From Elusimicrobiota bacterium (GTDB taxonomy: Bacteria; Elusimicrobiota; Endomicrobiia; Endomicrobiales; Endomicrobiaceae), in NCBI GenBank assembly GCA_031256695.1, contig JAIRQB010000102.1, positions 1 through 5,349 on the forward strand: a stretch of DNA of 5,349 bases, read 5' to 3'. Shown here piece by piece: positions 4,503 through 5,349 of the stretch. The stretch's first letter is position 1. Each line of letters begins with the position of its first letter. The position numbers and the translations under genes were made by a program. The notes beneath the pieces were generated by a model that was given only the letters and a program-made list of their open reading frames with translations, ran no database searches and had not been told where the DNA came from.

Positions 4503-5349
4503 ATGGAAAACGGCATAAAAGAAAAACTATTCAATGGATTAAATTTCAAAACTATTCTCTCAAACACTGACTTTACAGAGGAAAGCGTCAGGGCGGTAAT
4601 TGTTGACCCATTGCTTAAAGAATTGGGCTATGGGCAATCCGATATTGTCAGAAATAAAAACTTGCAATTAAAAGTGGGCAGCGCTCAAAAGGCAATCTCG
4701 CTTATGCCCGATTATCTTTTAAAAGCGGGGGAGTATTTTTCTTTTGTTTTAGACGCAAAGTCGCCTTCTCAAAATATTTTAGACGAGGGCAATATCAATC
4801 AAGCATTCAGTTATGCCGTCCACCCGCAAGTAAACAGCAAATACTTTGCATTATGCAATGGAATAGAATTTGCTCTTTTTAGGACTTCCGATATAAAAAC
4901 GCCTATTTTTTATTTCAAACTTGAGGATATAGATGAGAATTTTGAGAGATTAAAGAATTATCTTTCACCGCAGAGTTTCCACAGCGGCAAAGAGGCTCAA
5001 TATATCCGTCCGCAAGACGAGGCTGGCGGCAAAATTTCGGCAAAGTCCGATGATTTTGATTATTCAAAGAGACCGCTATTGAGAGAGATAGCAGTAAAAA
5101 AGAGGGCTGCAAAGAGACATTTCGGCGTTCACGGATATTTCACAAAGCAGAGTTGGAATGTAGTAGCCGAATACATAAAGAATTTCACAAAGAAAGGCGA
5201 TATAGTTTTAGACCCTTTCGGCGGCAGCGGAGTGACAGCAATAGAAGCGCTAATGAATGGGCGGCGGGCAATCAATATAGACTTAAATCCGATGGCTATT
5301 TTTTTAGTTGAAGCTTTAGTAGCGCCCGTCAAACAAAATAAGTTAGAAG
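4503..5349 (+). CDS. HsdR_N-like nuclease domain fused to DNA methyltransferase, 3'-truncated by the window edge
   Basis: Probable single-chain restriction-modification or related defence protein; 282 residues are visible. Residues 20-155 resemble the N-terminal domain of type I restriction R subunits: FTEESVRAVIVDPLLKELGYG at 24-44, a PD-(D/E)XK-type site with PDYLL at 69-73 and FVLDAK at 81-86, a QxxxY motif (QAFSYA at 100-105), then ALCNGIEFALF at 116-126. A polar linker at about 156-205 follows. Residues 208-268 then look like an amino-methyltransferase: GVHGYFTKQSWNVVAEYI, the SAM-binding motif I DPFGGSG at 237-243, and INIDLNPMA at 257-265. The catalytic motif IV (D/N-PP-Y/F/W), any target-recognition domain and any helicase lie beyond the window. 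The ATG at 4503 is the first usable one, with a weak gga six bases upstream; ATG 4492 stops after two codons. It lies 29 bases after mlaD with no terminator. It could instead be an orphan methylase with an inactive nuclease fold. Confidence 0.82.
   Translation, partial: MENGIKEKLFNGLNFKTILSNTDFTEESVRAVIVDPLLKELGYGQSDIVRNKNLQLKVGSAQKAISLMPDYLLKAGEYFSFVLDAKSPSQNILDEGNINQAFSYAVHPQVNSKYFALCNGIEFALFRTSDIKTPIFYFKLEDIDENFERLKNYLSPQSFHSGKEAQYIRPQDEAGGKISAKSDDFDYSKRPLLREIAVKKRAAKRHFGVHGYFTKQSWNVVAEYIKNFTKKGDIVLDPFGGSGVTAIEALMNGRRAINIDLNPMAIFLVEALVAPVKQNKLE

Noticed and set aside
4915..5332. Two minus-strand ORFs (4915-5112 and 5129-5332)
   Set aside because: Both lie opposite the nuclease-methyltransferase gene, including over the DPFGGSG motif, and have no family features or ribosome binding site I can defend.

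Overview
The window is AT-rich bacterial DNA with every credible gene on the + strand. It reads as chromosome from a diderm (two-membrane) bacterium: alanine racemase serves peptidoglycan synthesis, and mlaE-mlaF-mlaD form an ABC-type lipid transporter that acts between inner and outer membranes. The genus cannot be fixed from this sequence. An Elusimicrobiota/Endomicrobia-like or other low-GC diderm would fit, but that is a guess.

Layout: positions 1-1206 hold the 3' part of alanine racemase (alr), whose reading frame is open through the left edge. A 71-base AT-rich spacer (1207-1277) carries a perfect 14-base palindrome. mlaE, the permease, occupies 1278-2099. A 277-base non-coding stretch (2100-2376) follows, packed with heptamer arrays in opposite orientations and GC-rich hairpins. 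mlaF, the ATPase, is at 2377-3138, and mlaD, the periplasmic MCE protein, is at 3148-4473, only nine bases further on. A gene that runs off the right edge starts at 4503; it joins a type I-restriction-subunit-like nuclease domain to a DNA methyltransferase domain.

How they work together: MlaE (membrane dimer), MlaF (cytoplasmic ATPase) and MlaD (membrane-anchored MCE ring) should form one MlaFED-type complex. MlaD has a long helical stretch and a beta-rich C-terminal domain of about 165 residues. This resembles the MlaD-to-beta-barrel architecture described for the diderm Firmicute Veillonella parvula, where one protein is proposed to bridge the envelope. No mlaB or mlaC is present in the mlaE-mlaF-mlaD block, which fits that minimal version.

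The points most worth a second look are the nuclease-methyltransferase fusion, the structured repeat block splitting mlaE from mlaF, the trans-envelope form of MlaD, and the Asn/Ser/Gln-rich extension before the racemase domain. None is proven to be a new system from sequence alone.
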